From Isoptericola chiayiensis (lineage in GTDB: Bacteria > Actinomycetota > Actinomycetes > Actinomycetales > Cellulomonadaceae): a DNA stretch of 64,000 nt. The notes beneath the pieces were generated by a model that searched no databases, was not told where the DNA came from, and was given only the letters and a program-made list of their open reading frames with translations. Of the stretch, positions 44,056 to 52,797 are shown one piece after another (the stretch's first letter is position 1; each line of letters begins with the position of its first letter). Position numbers and translations under genes: made by a program. Where the stretch lies: contig NZ_JABEZT010000003.1 in assembly GCF_013149805.1 (NCBI RefSeq), positions 372,001-436,000 on the forward strand. The letters are read 5' to 3'.

Positions 44056-44135
44056 GCGCGCGTGATTGCGCGAGGCGACTTACCGTGCTGGAGACGGGCG
44101 ACGGCGTCCGTGCGGTGACGACCCGGGGGGATCGC

Positions 44136-45371
44136 ATGGAACAGCGCATCGACAGTGCTCGCAGGACGAGGCGTGCCGGACGGCGGTGGGTGGTGCTGCT
44201 GACGGCGTTGGCCGTCGCCGTCACACCGACGTTCGTGCAGGTGGCCGCGCCGCCGCCGGCGCAGGCCGCGACCCGGCTCGCGGCGCCCCTGAAGAACGAC
44301 ACCTACGTGCTCAGCTCCTACTACGGGCCGCGCTGCATGCCCGTGCGCGGCTCCTCCACGTACCACCTCGGGCAGGACTTCGGGGCTGCCAGCGGCACCG
44401 ACGTGCGTGCGGTCGCCGCGGGGAAGGTGACCCGCGCCGGTGCGATCAGAGGTTTCGGGCAGTGGGTCGTCATCGACCACGTCGTCGACGGCGTGAAGTT
44501 CTCCTCGCTGTACGCCCACCTGATCGACGGCGACCGGCGGGTGAAGGCGGGTCAGAAGGTCAAGAAGGGCCAGCACATCGGCGACGTCGGCTCGACGGGC
44601 ACGTCCACGAGTCCTCACCTGCACCTCGAGATCTGGCGGGGCGGCTACGGGTCGGGCAAGGCCGTGGACCCGCTGAGGTTCCTGCGCAAGCGCGGCGTCG
44701 ACCTCACGACCCGGTCGATCCGCAACTACCCGCGCAGCGTGCCGTCGTCGTGCACGTACTACACGGCGGCCAAGGTGAGCTTCCGGACGGGCCCCGGGAC
44801 GGGCTACTCCAAGATCCGCACGATCCAGGCGAACCTGAAGCTCACCGCCGAACCGGGCGCGGGCAGCGGGGAGTGGCGCCAGGTGACGCGCAAGGGGCGC
44901 ACCGGGTGGATCCACCGCGACTACGTGTCGCCGTCGTACACCTCTCACGGGACGCGGTACGTGCTGCCGAGCTCCCTCAACCTGCGGTCCGGGCCCTCGG
45001 CGTCGAACAAGGTCCGGGTGCGCCTGCCGCACGACGCACGGCTGACCCTGCTGCGTGACGGCTACCGCAACGGCGTGTGGCAGCGGGTGCGGTACGGCAG
45101 CAAGAACGGGTGGGTCTCGGCCCGCCACATCGCGCTGGACCGTGACGGCGCCCAGATCGTGCCCGACCGCACCGGCAAGACCTTCGCGTGGGTCGACCCG
45201 AAGACCCTCAACATGCGCAAGGGCCGGTCCGCGTCGACGGATCGGGTCCTGAAGCTGCGGCGGGACGAACGCGTGCGCCAGCTCGGGCGCGTGAGCAACG
45301 GGTGGGTCAAGGTCCGCCACGACGGGCGGACGGGCTACGTCTCGGCGGTGTACCTGCGCTCGAGGCGCTGA
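44136..45371 (+). CDS. Secreted M23 metallopeptidase with SH3-like repeats
   Basis: A 411-residue secreted peptidoglycan hydrolase. Signal peptide to about residue 45 (AQAA). Peptidase M23 domain at residues 60-190 with zinc ligands His77 and Asp81 (HLGQD), His128 (YAHL) and His161/His163 (HLHLE). Three bacterial SH3-type modules follow (FRTGPGTGYSKI, LNLRSGPSASNKV, LNMRKGRSASTDRV), which bind cell wall. The ATG has GGGGGG close by; TACCGT near 44083 may be the -10. A strong terminator hairpin follows. Confidence 0.93.
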   Translation: MEQRIDSARRTRRAGRRWVVLLTALAVAVTPTFVQVAAPPPAQAATRLAAPLKNDTYVLSSYYGPRCMPVRGSSTYHLGQDFGAASGTDVRAVAAGKVTRAGAIRGFGQWVVIDHVVDGVKFSSLYAHLIDGDRRVKAGQKVKKGQHIGDVGSTGTSTSPHLHLEIWRGGYGSGKAVDPLRFLRKRGVDLTTRSIRNYPRSVPSSCTYYTAAKVSFRTGPGTGYSKIRTIQANLKLTAEPGAGSGEWRQVTRKGRTGWIHRDYVSPSYTSHGTRYVLPSSLNLRSGPSASNKVRVRLPHDARLTLLRDGYRNGVWQRVRYGSKNGWVSARHIALDRDGAQIVPDRTGKTFAWVDPKTLNMRKGRSASTDRVLKLRRDERVRQLGRVSNGWVKVRHDGRTGYVSAVYLRSRR

Positions 45372-45375
45372 GGGT

Positions 45376-45411
45376 GCGGTCGTCCGGGCCGGGTGCGGCC
45401 CGGACGACCGC
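45376..45411. terminator. Strong hairpin after M23 peptidase gene
   Basis: GCGGTCGTCCGGGCC (45376-45390), six-base loop, GGCCCGGACGACCGC (45397-45411): 15 perfect pairs five bases after the stop. It lies between convergent genes. Confidence 0.75.
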
Positions 45412-45427
45412 GCGGCGCTGCGGCGGG

Positions 45428-45598
45428 TCAGCCCGCGTCGAAGCGCTCGTCGTCCTCGGTCTGCTCGTGGTCGTGCTCCGCCTGGTCGGGACGCTCGTGT
45501 TCGTCGGTGGCGGCCTGCTGCTCGTCGTGCTCGGAGTCCTTCAGCAGGCGACGGGCGAAGTCGTTCGGGGTGGGGCGGTCCTGCGGTGCGTCGGTCAT
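45428..45598 (-). CDS. Small acidic hydrophilic protein, 56 residues
   Basis: An uninterrupted 56-residue frame that starts MTDAPQDRPTPNDFARRLL, continues with a stretch of Asp, Glu, His and Gln, and ends ERFDAG. It has no cysteine, no hydrophobic segment and looks intrinsically disordered. GGAGGCGC lies ahead of the ATG and a terminator hairpin begins 17 bases after its stop on the far side, which fits a real gene. Small proteins of this Asp/Glu/His-rich kind occur in related actinobacteria but I cannot name a family. Confidence 0.6.
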   Translation of the reverse strand: MTDAPQDRPTPNDFARRLLKDSEHDEQQAATDEHERPDQAEHDHEQTEDDERFDAG

Positions 45599-45677
45599 GG
45601 CGCGCCTCCTCGGGGATCGCTGACGTGACGTCCGATCACCGTAACCCGCGACCGCCCGGTCCTGCTGACCGGGGCGA

Positions 45678-47183
45678 TCAGTCCAGGTGATCGGCCACGA
45701 GCCGTTCGGCGAGCCCCACGTACGACGCCGGGGTGAGCGCCGCCAGCCGTGCCGCGACGTCGTCGGGCAGCCCGAGGCCGGCCACGAACTCGCGCATGGC
45801 CGGTCCGTCGACGCGGTGGCCGCGCGTGAGCTCCTTGAGGCGCTCGTAGGGGTTCTCCATGCCCTCGACGCCGGCGACGGACGCGGCGCGCATCGCCGAC
45901 TGGACGGGCTCGCCGAGCACCTCCCAGTTGGCGTCGAGGTCGGCGGCCATGGTCTCGGCGCTGACCGCGAGCGCGGTGAGCCCCCGGCGCACGTTGTCGA
46001 TCGCGAGCAGGGAGTGGCCGAACGCCGGGCCGATGTTGCGCTGCGTGGTGGAGTCGGTGAGGTCGCGCTGCAGGCGGCTCGTCACGAGCGTGGCCGCGAG
46101 GGTGTCCAGCAGCGAGCAGGAGATCTCGAGGTTGGCCTCGGCGTTCTCGAACCGGATCGGGTTGACCTTGTGCGGCATGGTCGAGGACCCGGTGGCGCCC
46201 GCGACGGGGATCTGCGTGAAAAAGCCCATCGAGATGTACGTCCACACGTCGGTGGCGAGGTTGTGCAGGATGCGGTTGAAGCGCGCGACGTCGGCGTAGA
46301 CCTCGGCCTGCCAGTCGTGCGACTCGATCTGCGTGGTCAGCGGGTTCCACGTCAGCCCGAGGTGCTCGACGAACGCGCGGGACACGGCGGGCCAGTCCGC
46401 GCCCGGCACCGCCACGGTGTGGGCACCGTAGGTGCCGGTGGCGCCGTTGATCTTGCCGAGGAACTCCGCGGCGCCGATGCGGCGCAGCTGTCGGCGCAGG
46501 CGGTGGGCGAGGACGGCGAGCTCCTTGCCCATCGTGGTGGGCGTGGCGGGCTGGCCGTGGGTCCGGCTGAGCATCGGCACGGCCGCGTGCTCGCGGGCCA
46601 GGTCGGCGAGCTGGTCGGCGAGCGCCGTGGCGGCGGGCAGCCACACGTCGAGGACGGCGCCGCGCACCATGAGGGCGTAGGACAGGTTGTTGACGTCCTC
46701 GGACGTGCAGGCGAAGTGCACGAGCTCGCTCGCGGCGGGCAGCGACGTCTCGCCCAGGAACTTCCCGGCGACGTCGGCGGCCAGGCGGCGCTTGATGAAG
46801 TACTCGACGGCCTTGACGTCGTGCACGGTCTCGCGCTCGATGGCGCCGAGCTCGGCGATCTCGTCGGCGCCGAACGTGGCGGGGATCTGCCGCAGGTAGG
46901 CGATCTCCGCGTCCGACAGGGTGGGTGCGCCGGGCACCACGGGGCCGGCGACGGGGGTGGTGCCCGCCTCGCCGGCGACGGTGCCGTTGCACAGCACGAT
47001 CAGCCACTCGACCTCGACCTGAATGCGGGCCCGGTTCAGCGCCGCCTCGCTGAGGTGGTCCACCAGGGGCGCGACGGCACCGCGGTAGCGGCCGTCGAGC
47101 GGGCCGAGCGCGATCGGCGGGGTGACGTCGGCGAGGTTCACGCGGGTCTGGTCGGACGGGTGCTGCGGGGCGGTGGAGGTCAC
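45678..47183 (-). CDS. purB: Adenylosuccinate lyase
   Basis: A 501-residue enzyme of purine synthesis that releases fumarate from SAICAR and adenylosuccinate. LGPLDGRYRGAVAPLV at the start is typical of the E. coli-type PurB, the substrate motif HFACTSEDVNNLSYAL and catalytic-histidine segment SRTHGQPATPTTMGKE follow, and the flexible signature loop is GSSTMPHKVNP. The GTG at 47183 is chosen because GAGAAT lies seven bases upstream; an ATG three codons before is possible. Confidence 0.95.
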   Translation of the reverse strand: MTSTAPQHPSDQTRVNLADVTPPIALGPLDGRYRGAVAPLVDHLSEAALNRARIQVEVEWLIVLCNGTVAGEAGTTPVAGPVVPGAPTLSDAEIAYLRQIPATFGADEIAELGAIERETVHDVKAVEYFIKRRLAADVAGKFLGETSLPAASELVHFACTSEDVNNLSYALMVRGAVLDVWLPAATALADQLADLAREHAAVPMLSRTHGQPATPTTMGKELAVLAHRLRRQLRRIGAAEFLGKINGATGTYGAHTVAVPGADWPAVSRAFVEHLGLTWNPLTTQIESHDWQAEVYADVARFNRILHNLATDVWTYISMGFFTQIPVAGATGSSTMPHKVNPIRFENAEANLEISCSLLDTLAATLVTSRLQRDLTDSTTQRNIGPAFGHSLLAIDNVRRGLTALAVSAETMAADLDANWEVLGEPVQSAMRAASVAGVEGMENPYERLKELTRGHRVDGPAMREFVAGLGLPDDVAARLAALTPASYVGLAERLVADHLD

Positions 47184-47289
47184 GTGCCGCATTCTCCCAC
47201 GGGTGCCCGCCGTCCCCAGGGCGCCGCGGTCCACAGGGCGGCGGGCGCGGTCCGACGGCGGTGCACCGGTCGCGTCTAGCGTCCCGGTC

Positions 47290-47517
47290 ATGCCTCTGAC
47301 CAGCACCGACATCACCGCGGCCGGCGTGCAGCTGCGCCGCGCGGCCGCCGAGCTCGACGACGCCCTGGGCCGGCTGCGCCTCGCGGCGCTGCTCGACTGG
47401 CGGTCCCCGGCCGCCGACCGCTGCCGCTCGGAGGTCGCGGCGCTGACCGGGCTGCTCGACGCCGACGCCGCGACGGTGTCGCAGGCGCTACTCGTCACCG
47501 CGGGCTGCGAGTCGTGA
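47290..47517 (+). CDS. Small helical protein, WXG100-like
   Basis: A 75-residue protein with two predicted amphipathic helices around a WRSPAADRCRSEV turn. The Trp-x-Ser/Gly placement, size and partner gene resemble ESX/WXG100-type or type VII secretion chaperone-like proteins, though the exact WxG is replaced by WRS. The ATG lies seven bases after TAGCGT. Its stop overlaps the GTG of the next, larger gene, which suggests that the two proteins act together. Confidence 0.62.
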   Translation: MPLTSTDITAAGVQLRRAAAELDDALGRLRLAALLDWRSPAADRCRSEVAALTGLLDADAATVSQALLVTAGCES

Positions 47518-49082
47518 CCGACCCGCAGGACACGCTGCTCGTCCTCGGCGGCCCGTCGCTCACGCACGTCGACGTGGGACAGGTCCGCGCCGCCGCCCAG
47601 CGGCTCGCCGAGGCCACCGACCGCCTGCGGTCCGCGACCGCCGGCGCCGCCCTCGCCCGGGCCGTTCTCGACCGCGTCCTGTGGACCGCCGGGCTCGGGT
47701 GGGACGACCCCGCGCTGCCCGCCAGGGTCCGCTGGGCCCGGGCGCTCGCCGACGACACCGCCGTGGCGCTCGCGGACCGGGCCGAGCAATGCGCGGTGCT
47801 CTCGGGCCGGCTGCTGCGCGCCGCGGGCCTGTACGAGCACGCCGAGGGCGCCGTCGAGCAGCTGGTCGGCGGGATGGTCGCCACGGCCACGGGCGCCCTC
47901 GGGTTCGCGGTGACGCGGATCGTCACCGACCCCGTCGTCGGGACGCCCCTGCGGGCGGCGGGCAGCCTCCTGATCCGCACGGCGGCGGAGTCGGCGCCGG
48001 ACCCCGACGACCCGGACCGTCCCGCGGTGCCCGCCACGACGCCGGAGGGGCCCGCGACGCCGGAGGGGCTCGCGACGCCGGAGGGAGCGCCGTCGGACGG
48101 GGGCGTGACCGGCGCGCTCCTGCGCGAGGTGGCGCCCTTCGTCGACGAGGCGGTCGGCGGTGCCGCGACCGGGGTGGCGCTGGGCGCCCTCGAGTACACG
48201 GGACGGTCCGTCACGGACGGGGCGCGGGTGCTCGCCACGGCCGTGGAGGAGGTGCTCGGCACGGTCGAGGTGCACGTCCTGGCGACGCCCGCGGAGGCCT
48301 TCGGGGTCGGGCTGCCGGCGTGGCACGACCGTCCCCTGGCGCGGGTCGACGACGCGCTCGCCGCCACCGCCGACCTGTACCCCGCGGGCAACGGCGTCCC
48401 CGGGCGCGAGCTGCCCGGCACGCCGCCCGGGACCGTCGCGGTGCAGGAGGTGACCCGCGCCGACGGCAGCACCTCGTGGACGGTGCTGATCCCCGGCACG
48501 CAGGAGCTGCTCTCGACCGGCAACCCCTTCGACCTCGCCACCGACCTCGACCTCATGGCCGAGATGTCCGCGGACGTCGCCGCCGGGGTGCTCGCCGCGC
48601 TCGCCGACGCCGGTGCCGGGCCCGACGAGCCGGTGGTGCTCGTCGGGCACTCGCTGGGCGGCATCGCCGCCGTCTCGCTGGCGGCGTCCCCGCAGCTGCG
48701 CGGGCGGGTCGCGGGCGTCGTCACCGCGGGGGCACCGACGGCGACGTTCCGCACCCCGCCGGGCGTGCCCGTGCTGCACCTCGAGAACGACGAGGAGCTC
48801 GTCTCCCCGCTCGACGGGCGATCCTCCACGGAGAACCCCGCCACCCGCGACCGGGTGACCGTGGGGCGGGCGCTGGCCGACTCCGGCGACCCGCTCGACC
48901 GGGCCGCGTCCGGCAGCGTCGCGGCGGCGCACTCGGTGGGCACCCACCTGCGCACGCTGCGCCACGCGCGGGACGCCGGCAGCGTGCCGGTCACGCACGT
49001 GAGCGCCCGCCTCGACGCGCTGCTGGGCGGCGAGCGCGCCGAGACCCGGTACTACCGGGTGCGCCGCGGCGAGGCCGGGTGA
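47514..49082 (+). CDS. Lipase-like alpha/beta hydrolase with helical N-domain
   Basis: A 522-residue protein. Residues 1-130 are helical and resemble a longer version of the small protein encoded just before. A linker with ATPEGP repeats follows (coded by an 18-base tandem repeat at 48039-48086), then from about residue 290 an alpha/beta hydrolase domain with VLIPGTQELL and the nucleophile elbow VGHSLGG (near residue 380); a late SVGTHLRTL histidine may complete the triad. No signal peptide is seen. The layout recalls WXG100-linked effector or lipase proteins of actinobacteria; secretion is unproven. Confidence 0.75.
   Translation: MTDPQDTLLVLGGPSLTHVDVGQVRAAAQRLAEATDRLRSATAGAALARAVLDRVLWTAGLGWDDPALPARVRWARALADDTAVALADRAEQCAVLSGRLLRAAGLYEHAEGAVEQLVGGMVATATGALGFAVTRIVTDPVVGTPLRAAGSLLIRTAAESAPDPDDPDRPAVPATTPEGPATPEGLATPEGAPSDGGVTGALLREVAPFVDEAVGGAATGVALGALEYTGRSVTDGARVLATAVEEVLGTVEVHVLATPAEAFGVGLPAWHDRPLARVDDALAATADLYPAGNGVPGRELPGTPPGTVAVQEVTRADGSTSWTVLIPGTQELLSTGNPFDLATDLDLMAEMSADVAAGVLAALADAGAGPDEPVVLVGHSLGGIAAVSLAASPQLRGRVAGVVTAGAPTATFRTPPGVPVLHLENDEELVSPLDGRSSTENPATRDRVTVGRALADSGDPLDRAASGSVAAAHSVGTHLRTLRHARDAGSVPVTHVSARLDALLGGERAETRYYRVRRGEAG
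48039..48086 (+). repeat. 18-bp tandem repeat in hydrolase linker
   Basis: Units of ACGCCGGAGGGGCYCGCG, 2.7 copies, coding T-P-E-G-[PL]-A. Confidence 0.85.
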
Positions 49083-49083
49083 G

Positions 49084-49476
49084 TCAGTCCTTGTCCCCGG
49101 GCACGACCCAGCCGATCACCGTCTGCAGGACCGCCAGGATCAGCGCGATCCACAGGTACCACCAGAAGCCGCCGTCGATGGTCAGGCCCCAGTCGCCCAA
49201 CCAGTTCTGGCTGGTCAGCCACTCGGTGAGCCACAGCATCGCCGCGTTGATGAGCAGGTAGAACAGTCCCAGGGTGAGGATCAGCAGCGGGATCGACAGG
49301 AAGCTGACGATCGGCTTCACGATCGAGCTCACCAGCGTGAAGATCAGGCCGACACCCACGATGGCGAGGAGGCGTCCGAGGACGTCGTCACCACCGAAGA
49401 TCTCGAAGCTGTCGAAGATCAGGTCGCAGATCCACAGGGCCAACGAGGTCACGACGAGCCGCAGGATGAAGGTCAT
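49084..49476 (-). CDS. Phage holin family 4 / YvlD-like membrane protein
   Basis: A 130-residue protein with four hydrophobic helices (e.g. LRLVVTSLALWI, RLLAIVGVGLIFTLVSSI, LLILTLGLFYLLINAAMLWL) and a short charged end. The pattern SIVKPIVSFLSIPLLILTLG is the hallmark of the YvlD/phage holin 4 family, which despite its name is mostly chromosomal and of unknown role in the envelope. The ATG at 49476 lies seven bases after CACGAT; an ATG three codons before is possible. Confidence 0.88.
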   Translation of the reverse strand: MTFILRLVVTSLALWICDLIFDSFEIFGGDDVLGRLLAIVGVGLIFTLVSSIVKPIVSFLSIPLLILTLGLFYLLINAAMLWLTEWLTSQNWLGDWGLTIDGGFWWYLWIALILAVLQTVIGWVVPGDKD

Positions 49477-49554
49477 GGCCGACATCGTGGCACGTCGCGG
49501 CCCCGCAGGACAGGGTCCGCGCCGGTCCGTCCGACGGGGTGAGATCCTGGGGCC

Positions 49555-50637
49555 GTGCCGAACCAGTCGAGCCCCCACGTGTCCGTCCCCCTGCGCGCCG
49601 CCGTCGCCGCCCTGCCCGCCTACGTGCCGGGTGCCCGGCCCAGCGGTCGGGCCTGGAAGCTGTCCTCCAACGAGAACCCCTTCCCGCCGCCCGCCGCCGT
49701 CGTCTCCGCCATCACGGAGGCCGCCGGCGAGGTCAACCGGTACCCGGACATGTTCGCCACCGAGCTGGTCGAGGCGCTCGCCACGCACGTCGGCGTCGCA
49801 CCGGAGCAGATCGTCGTCGGCAACGGGTCGGTCTCGGTGCTGCAGCACGTCCTCGAGGCCGTCGTCGAGCCGGGTGACAAGGTCGTCTTCCCGTGGCGGT
49901 CCTTCGAGGCGTACCCGATCGTCACCGCCGTCGCCGGCGGGACGCCCGTCACGGTGCCGGTCACGGCGGACGGCCGGCTCGACCTGCCCGCGATGGCGGC
50001 CGCCGTCGGCCCGCGCACCCGCGCCGTGCTGGTGTGCACGCCCAACAACCCCACCGGACCGGTGGTGCACGCGGGCGAGCTGGAGGAGTTCCTGGCGTCG
50101 CTCCCGGGCGACGTGCTCGTCGTCGTCGACGAGGCCTACCTGGAGTTTGTGCGCGACCCGGAGGCCCCTGACGGCATGGACGTGCTGGGCCGGCACGCGA
50201 ACGTGGTGCTCGTGCGCACGCTGTCCAAGGCGTCCGGGCTGGCCGGCCTGCGGGTGGGGTACGCCGTCGCCGCACCGCGCCTCGCCGCGGGGATCCGGTC
50301 GGCGTCCACGCCGTTCGGCGTCAACCACCTCGCCCAGCGCGCGGCCCTGGCCACCCTGCAGGCGCCCGTGCAGGCCGAGCTCGCCGAGCACGTCGAGGCG
50401 CTCGTGGGTGAGCGCACCCGCGTCCACGACGCGCTGCGCGCGCAGGGCTGGGACGTGCCTGCCACGCACGCCAACTTCGTCTGGCTGGCGACGAGGGAGC
50501 GCACCGGCGAGCTCGCCGCGCAGGCTGCCGCTGCCGGGGTGCTCGTGCGGCCGTTCGCCGACGAGGGCATGCGGGTCAGCATCGGCGAGGTCGCGGCCAA
50601 CGACGCGTTCCTGGAGCTGGCCGCCGGCTGGCGCTGA
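49555..50637 (+). CDS. Histidinol-phosphate / aromatic aminotransferase (HisC/Pat family)
   Basis: A 360-residue class I/II aminotransferase. SNENPFPP near residue 38, YPDMFATEL, GNGSVSVLQH, TPNNPTGP and the cofactor lysine in TLSKASGLAGLRVGY (Lys225). FPWRSFEAYPI is common in the branch called Pat (phenylalanine aminotransferase) or HisC2 in actinobacteria, so histidine synthesis may not be its main role. No his genes adjoin it. The GTG is six bases after GATCCT. Confidence 0.88.
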   Translation: MPNQSSPHVSVPLRAAVAALPAYVPGARPSGRAWKLSSNENPFPPPAAVVSAITEAAGEVNRYPDMFATELVEALATHVGVAPEQIVVGNGSVSVLQHVLEAVVEPGDKVVFPWRSFEAYPIVTAVAGGTPVTVPVTADGRLDLPAMAAAVGPRTRAVLVCTPNNPTGPVVHAGELEEFLASLPGDVLVVVDEAYLEFVRDPEAPDGMDVLGRHANVVLVRTLSKASGLAGLRVGYAVAAPRLAAGIRSASTPFGVNHLAQRAALATLQAPVQAELAEHVEALVGERTRVHDALRAQGWDVPATHANFVWLATRERTGELAAQAAAAGVLVRPFADEGMRVSIGEVAANDAFLELAAGWR

Positions 50638-50696
50638 CGGCGTCGGCCGGCTGTGGGCGCCGCCGCCGGCTGCGGGCGCCGCCGGCGCCGTCAGCG
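50632..50696. terminator. Bidirectional hairpin between convergent hisC-like gene and poxB
   Basis: CGCTGACGGCG (50632-50642) and CGCCGTCAGCG (50686-50696) are perfect inverted copies that include the stop codons of both convergent genes. The spacer holds two nearly identical CCGGCTG-GGGCGCCGCCG direct repeats. Confidence 0.6.
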
Positions 50697-52430
50697 GGGC
50701 AGGTTGCGCAGGTTCGAGCGCGCCATCGACATGACCTCGCCCATGCCGCCGCCGAAGATCTCCTTCGTCATCGCCGTGGTGAACCCGCGGATCTGACCGG
50801 AGGTGATCGACGGCGGGATGGACAGCGCCCGCGGGTCCGTCATGACCTCCACCAGGGCGGGACCGTCGCTGTCCAGCGCGGTCGAGAACGCCTTGGCCAG
50901 GTCCTTGGGCTTGGTGACGCGTTGCGACGGGATGCCGACGGCGGTGCCGATCGCGGAGTAGTCCACCTCGGGCGAGTCGGTGCCGTGCGAGGGGAGACCC
51001 TCGACGAGCATCTCCAGCTTGACCATGCCCAGCGAGGCGTTGTTGAAGACGACGACCGTCACCGGCAGGTCGTAGGCCCGGACGGTGATCAGCTCGCCCA
51101 GCAGCATGGACAGCCCGCCGTCCCCGGCGAGCGCCACGACCTGACGGTCGGGCTGGGACATGGACACCCCGATGGCGTGCGGCAGCGCGTTGGCCATGGA
51201 GCCGTGGATGAACGAGCCGATGACGCGTCGCTTGCCGTTGGGCGTGACGTACCGGGCGGCCCAGACGTTGTTCATGCCCGTGTCCACGGTGAACACGGCG
51301 TCGTCGGCCGCCGCCTCGTCGAGCTGCACGGCCGCGTACTCGGGGTGGATCGGGGTGTGCTTCTCCACCTTGCGGGTGTAGGCGCCCACCACCTTGGTCA
51401 TGACGCGGGCGTGCTTGTCCACCATGGACGTCAGGAACTTGCGGTCCGTCTTGCGCTCGATGCGGGGGTTGAGCAGCCGCAGCGTCTCGCCGACGTCGCC
51501 GTGCACCGGCAGGTCGAGGCGGGTGCGTCGGCCCAGGTGGGAGGCGTCGATGTCGATCTGCGCGGTGGGGACGTCGTCGGGCAGGAACGAGTCGTACGGG
51601 AAGTCGGTGCCCACCAGGATCAGCAGGTCGGCGTCGTGCACCGCCTCGTGGCAGGAGCCGTAGCCGAGCAGGCCGGACATGCCGACGTCGTGGGGGTTGT
51701 CGTACTGGATGATCTCCTTGCCGCGCAGCGAGTGGCCGACGGGGGCCGCGGCCAGGTCGGCGAGCTCGAGCACCTCGTCCCGCGACCCGCGGGCGCCCGC
51801 GCCGACGAACAGGGTCACCTTGCGGGCGGCGTTGATCGCCTCGGCGAGCGCCGCGACGTCCGCGTCGTGCGGGACCACGCGGGCGGGGCAGGCGCCGGGG
51901 ATGAGGATCGGGGCGTCGTCGTCGGCCACCTCCTGGTCGGCGACGTCGCCCGGCAGGGTGAGCACGGCGACGCCGGGCTCGGCGAGGGCGTGCTGGATCG
52001 CCGAGCGGGTCACGCGGGGGAGCTGCGCGGCCGTCGAGATCATCTCGGAGAACACCGAGGCCTCGTTGAAGAGGCGGTCCGGGTGGGTCTCCTGGAAGAA
52101 CTTGGTGCCGATCTGCGCGCTCGGGATGTGCGAGGCGATCGCCAGGACCGGGACGCCGGAGCGGTTCGCGTCGTACAGGCCGTTGATGAGGTGCAGGTTG
52201 CCGGGCCCGCAGGAGCCGGCGCACACCGCCAGCTTCCCGGTGACCTCGGCCTCGGCGGCGGCGGCGAACGCGGCGGCCTCCTCGTGGCGCACGTGCACCC
52301 AGTCGATGCCCTCGGTGCGGCGCACGGCGTCCACGACGGGGTTCAACGAGTCCCCGACGATGCCGTAGACGCGACTCACCCCGGCGGCGACGAGCTGGTC
52401 GACCAGGTGTTCGGCGACGGTGCGAGCCAT
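50691..52430 (-). CDS. poxB: Pyruvate dehydrogenase (quinone) / pyruvate oxidase
   Basis: A 579-residue thiamine diphosphate enzyme that oxidises pyruvate to acetate and passes electrons to quinone. The N-terminal domain has VYGIVGDSLNPVVDAVRR and the catalytic Glu in RHEEAAAFAAAAEAE; SCGPGNLHLINGLYDA follows, a central FAD-type domain, and the cofactor motif AGDGGLSMLLGEL ending VVFNN. The C-terminal region with MTKEIFGGGMGEV is in the place of the lipid-binding tail of E. coli PoxB. AGGAGG precedes the ATG. Likely active in late growth or overflow metabolism. Confidence 0.94.
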   Translation of the reverse strand: MARTVAEHLVDQLVAAGVSRVYGIVGDSLNPVVDAVRRTEGIDWVHVRHEEAAAFAAAAEAEVTGKLAVCAGSCGPGNLHLINGLYDANRSGVPVLAIASHIPSAQIGTKFFQETHPDRLFNEASVFSEMISTAAQLPRVTRSAIQHALAEPGVAVLTLPGDVADQEVADDDAPILIPGACPARVVPHDADVAALAEAINAARKVTLFVGAGARGSRDEVLELADLAAAPVGHSLRGKEIIQYDNPHDVGMSGLLGYGSCHEAVHDADLLILVGTDFPYDSFLPDDVPTAQIDIDASHLGRRTRLDLPVHGDVGETLRLLNPRIERKTDRKFLTSMVDKHARVMTKVVGAYTRKVEKHTPIHPEYAAVQLDEAAADDAVFTVDTGMNNVWAARYVTPNGKRRVIGSFIHGSMANALPHAIGVSMSQPDRQVVALAGDGGLSMLLGELITVRAYDLPVTVVVFNNASLGMVKLEMLVEGLPSHGTDSPEVDYSAIGTAVGIPSQRVTKPKDLAKAFSTALDSDGPALVEVMTDPRALSIPPSITSGQIRGFTTAMTKEIFGGGMGEVMSMARSNLRNLPR

Positions 52431-52577
52431 GACGGGGACCTCCTGAGGTGTGGACGTCGGTCCCTTGCGATGCTGCCGCAGCCCGGCCCGGTGTGCGCGC
52501 GGGAGCGCGGTGGGACGCGTCACGGCGCGGATGTGCCGCGGCCGCGGCGCGGGCCCCGTGCTCGCCGGCCGGCGTTC

Positions 52578-52628
52578 GCCGGGCCGGGCGAAGTCTCGCC
52601 GGCCGCCGGGCCGGGCGAAGTCTCGCCG
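52578..52628. repeat. 24-bp direct repeat upstream of poxB
   Basis: Two copies (52578-52601 and 52605-52628) with a 27-base period. Each ends in a small hairpin GGCGA-AGTC-TCGCC. They lie in the region between divergent poxB and the VOC-esterase gene (52431-52797), otherwise without a gene. Function unknown. Confidence 0.8.
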
Positions 52629-52671
52629 AGGGGTGCCCGCTCCCCGGGAAAGGCGTCGCCGCAGCGCACCG

Positions 52672-52710
52672 GAATCCTGCTGGGCGTGAGATTCACGCCC
52701 AGCAGGATTC
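52672..52710. repeat. Perfect 18-3-18 inverted repeat
   Basis: GAATCCTGCTGGGCGTGA, loop GAT, TCACGCCCAGCAGGATTC. All 18 pairs match. It stands between divergent genes, about 240 bases before poxB and 88 before the VOC-esterase start, without a T tract. It could be a regulator site, a transcription attenuator or a copy of a dispersed intergenic element. Confidence 0.9.
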
Positions 52711-52797
52711 GTGCACGTTCGGCATGCGTGGATCGCGCGGTCCGGACACCCCTGAAAACGAGACAGAGGTTCTGGGCCCGTGTGGTGGGATGAGCGG

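Noticed and set aside
44056-44135. A riboswitch (such as a cyclic-di-AMP element) ahead of the M23 peptidase
   Set aside because: The 80-base interval is too short and shows no such structure; a plain -10 (TACCGT) is visible.
49084-49476. Prophage evidence from a holin family protein
   Set aside because: YvlD/holin-4 proteins are usually chromosomal; no other phage gene is near.
49555-50637. Histidine biosynthesis assignment (hisC) with certainty
   Set aside because: No his operon around it and the sequence fits the Pat/HisC2 branch as well, so no gene symbol was given.
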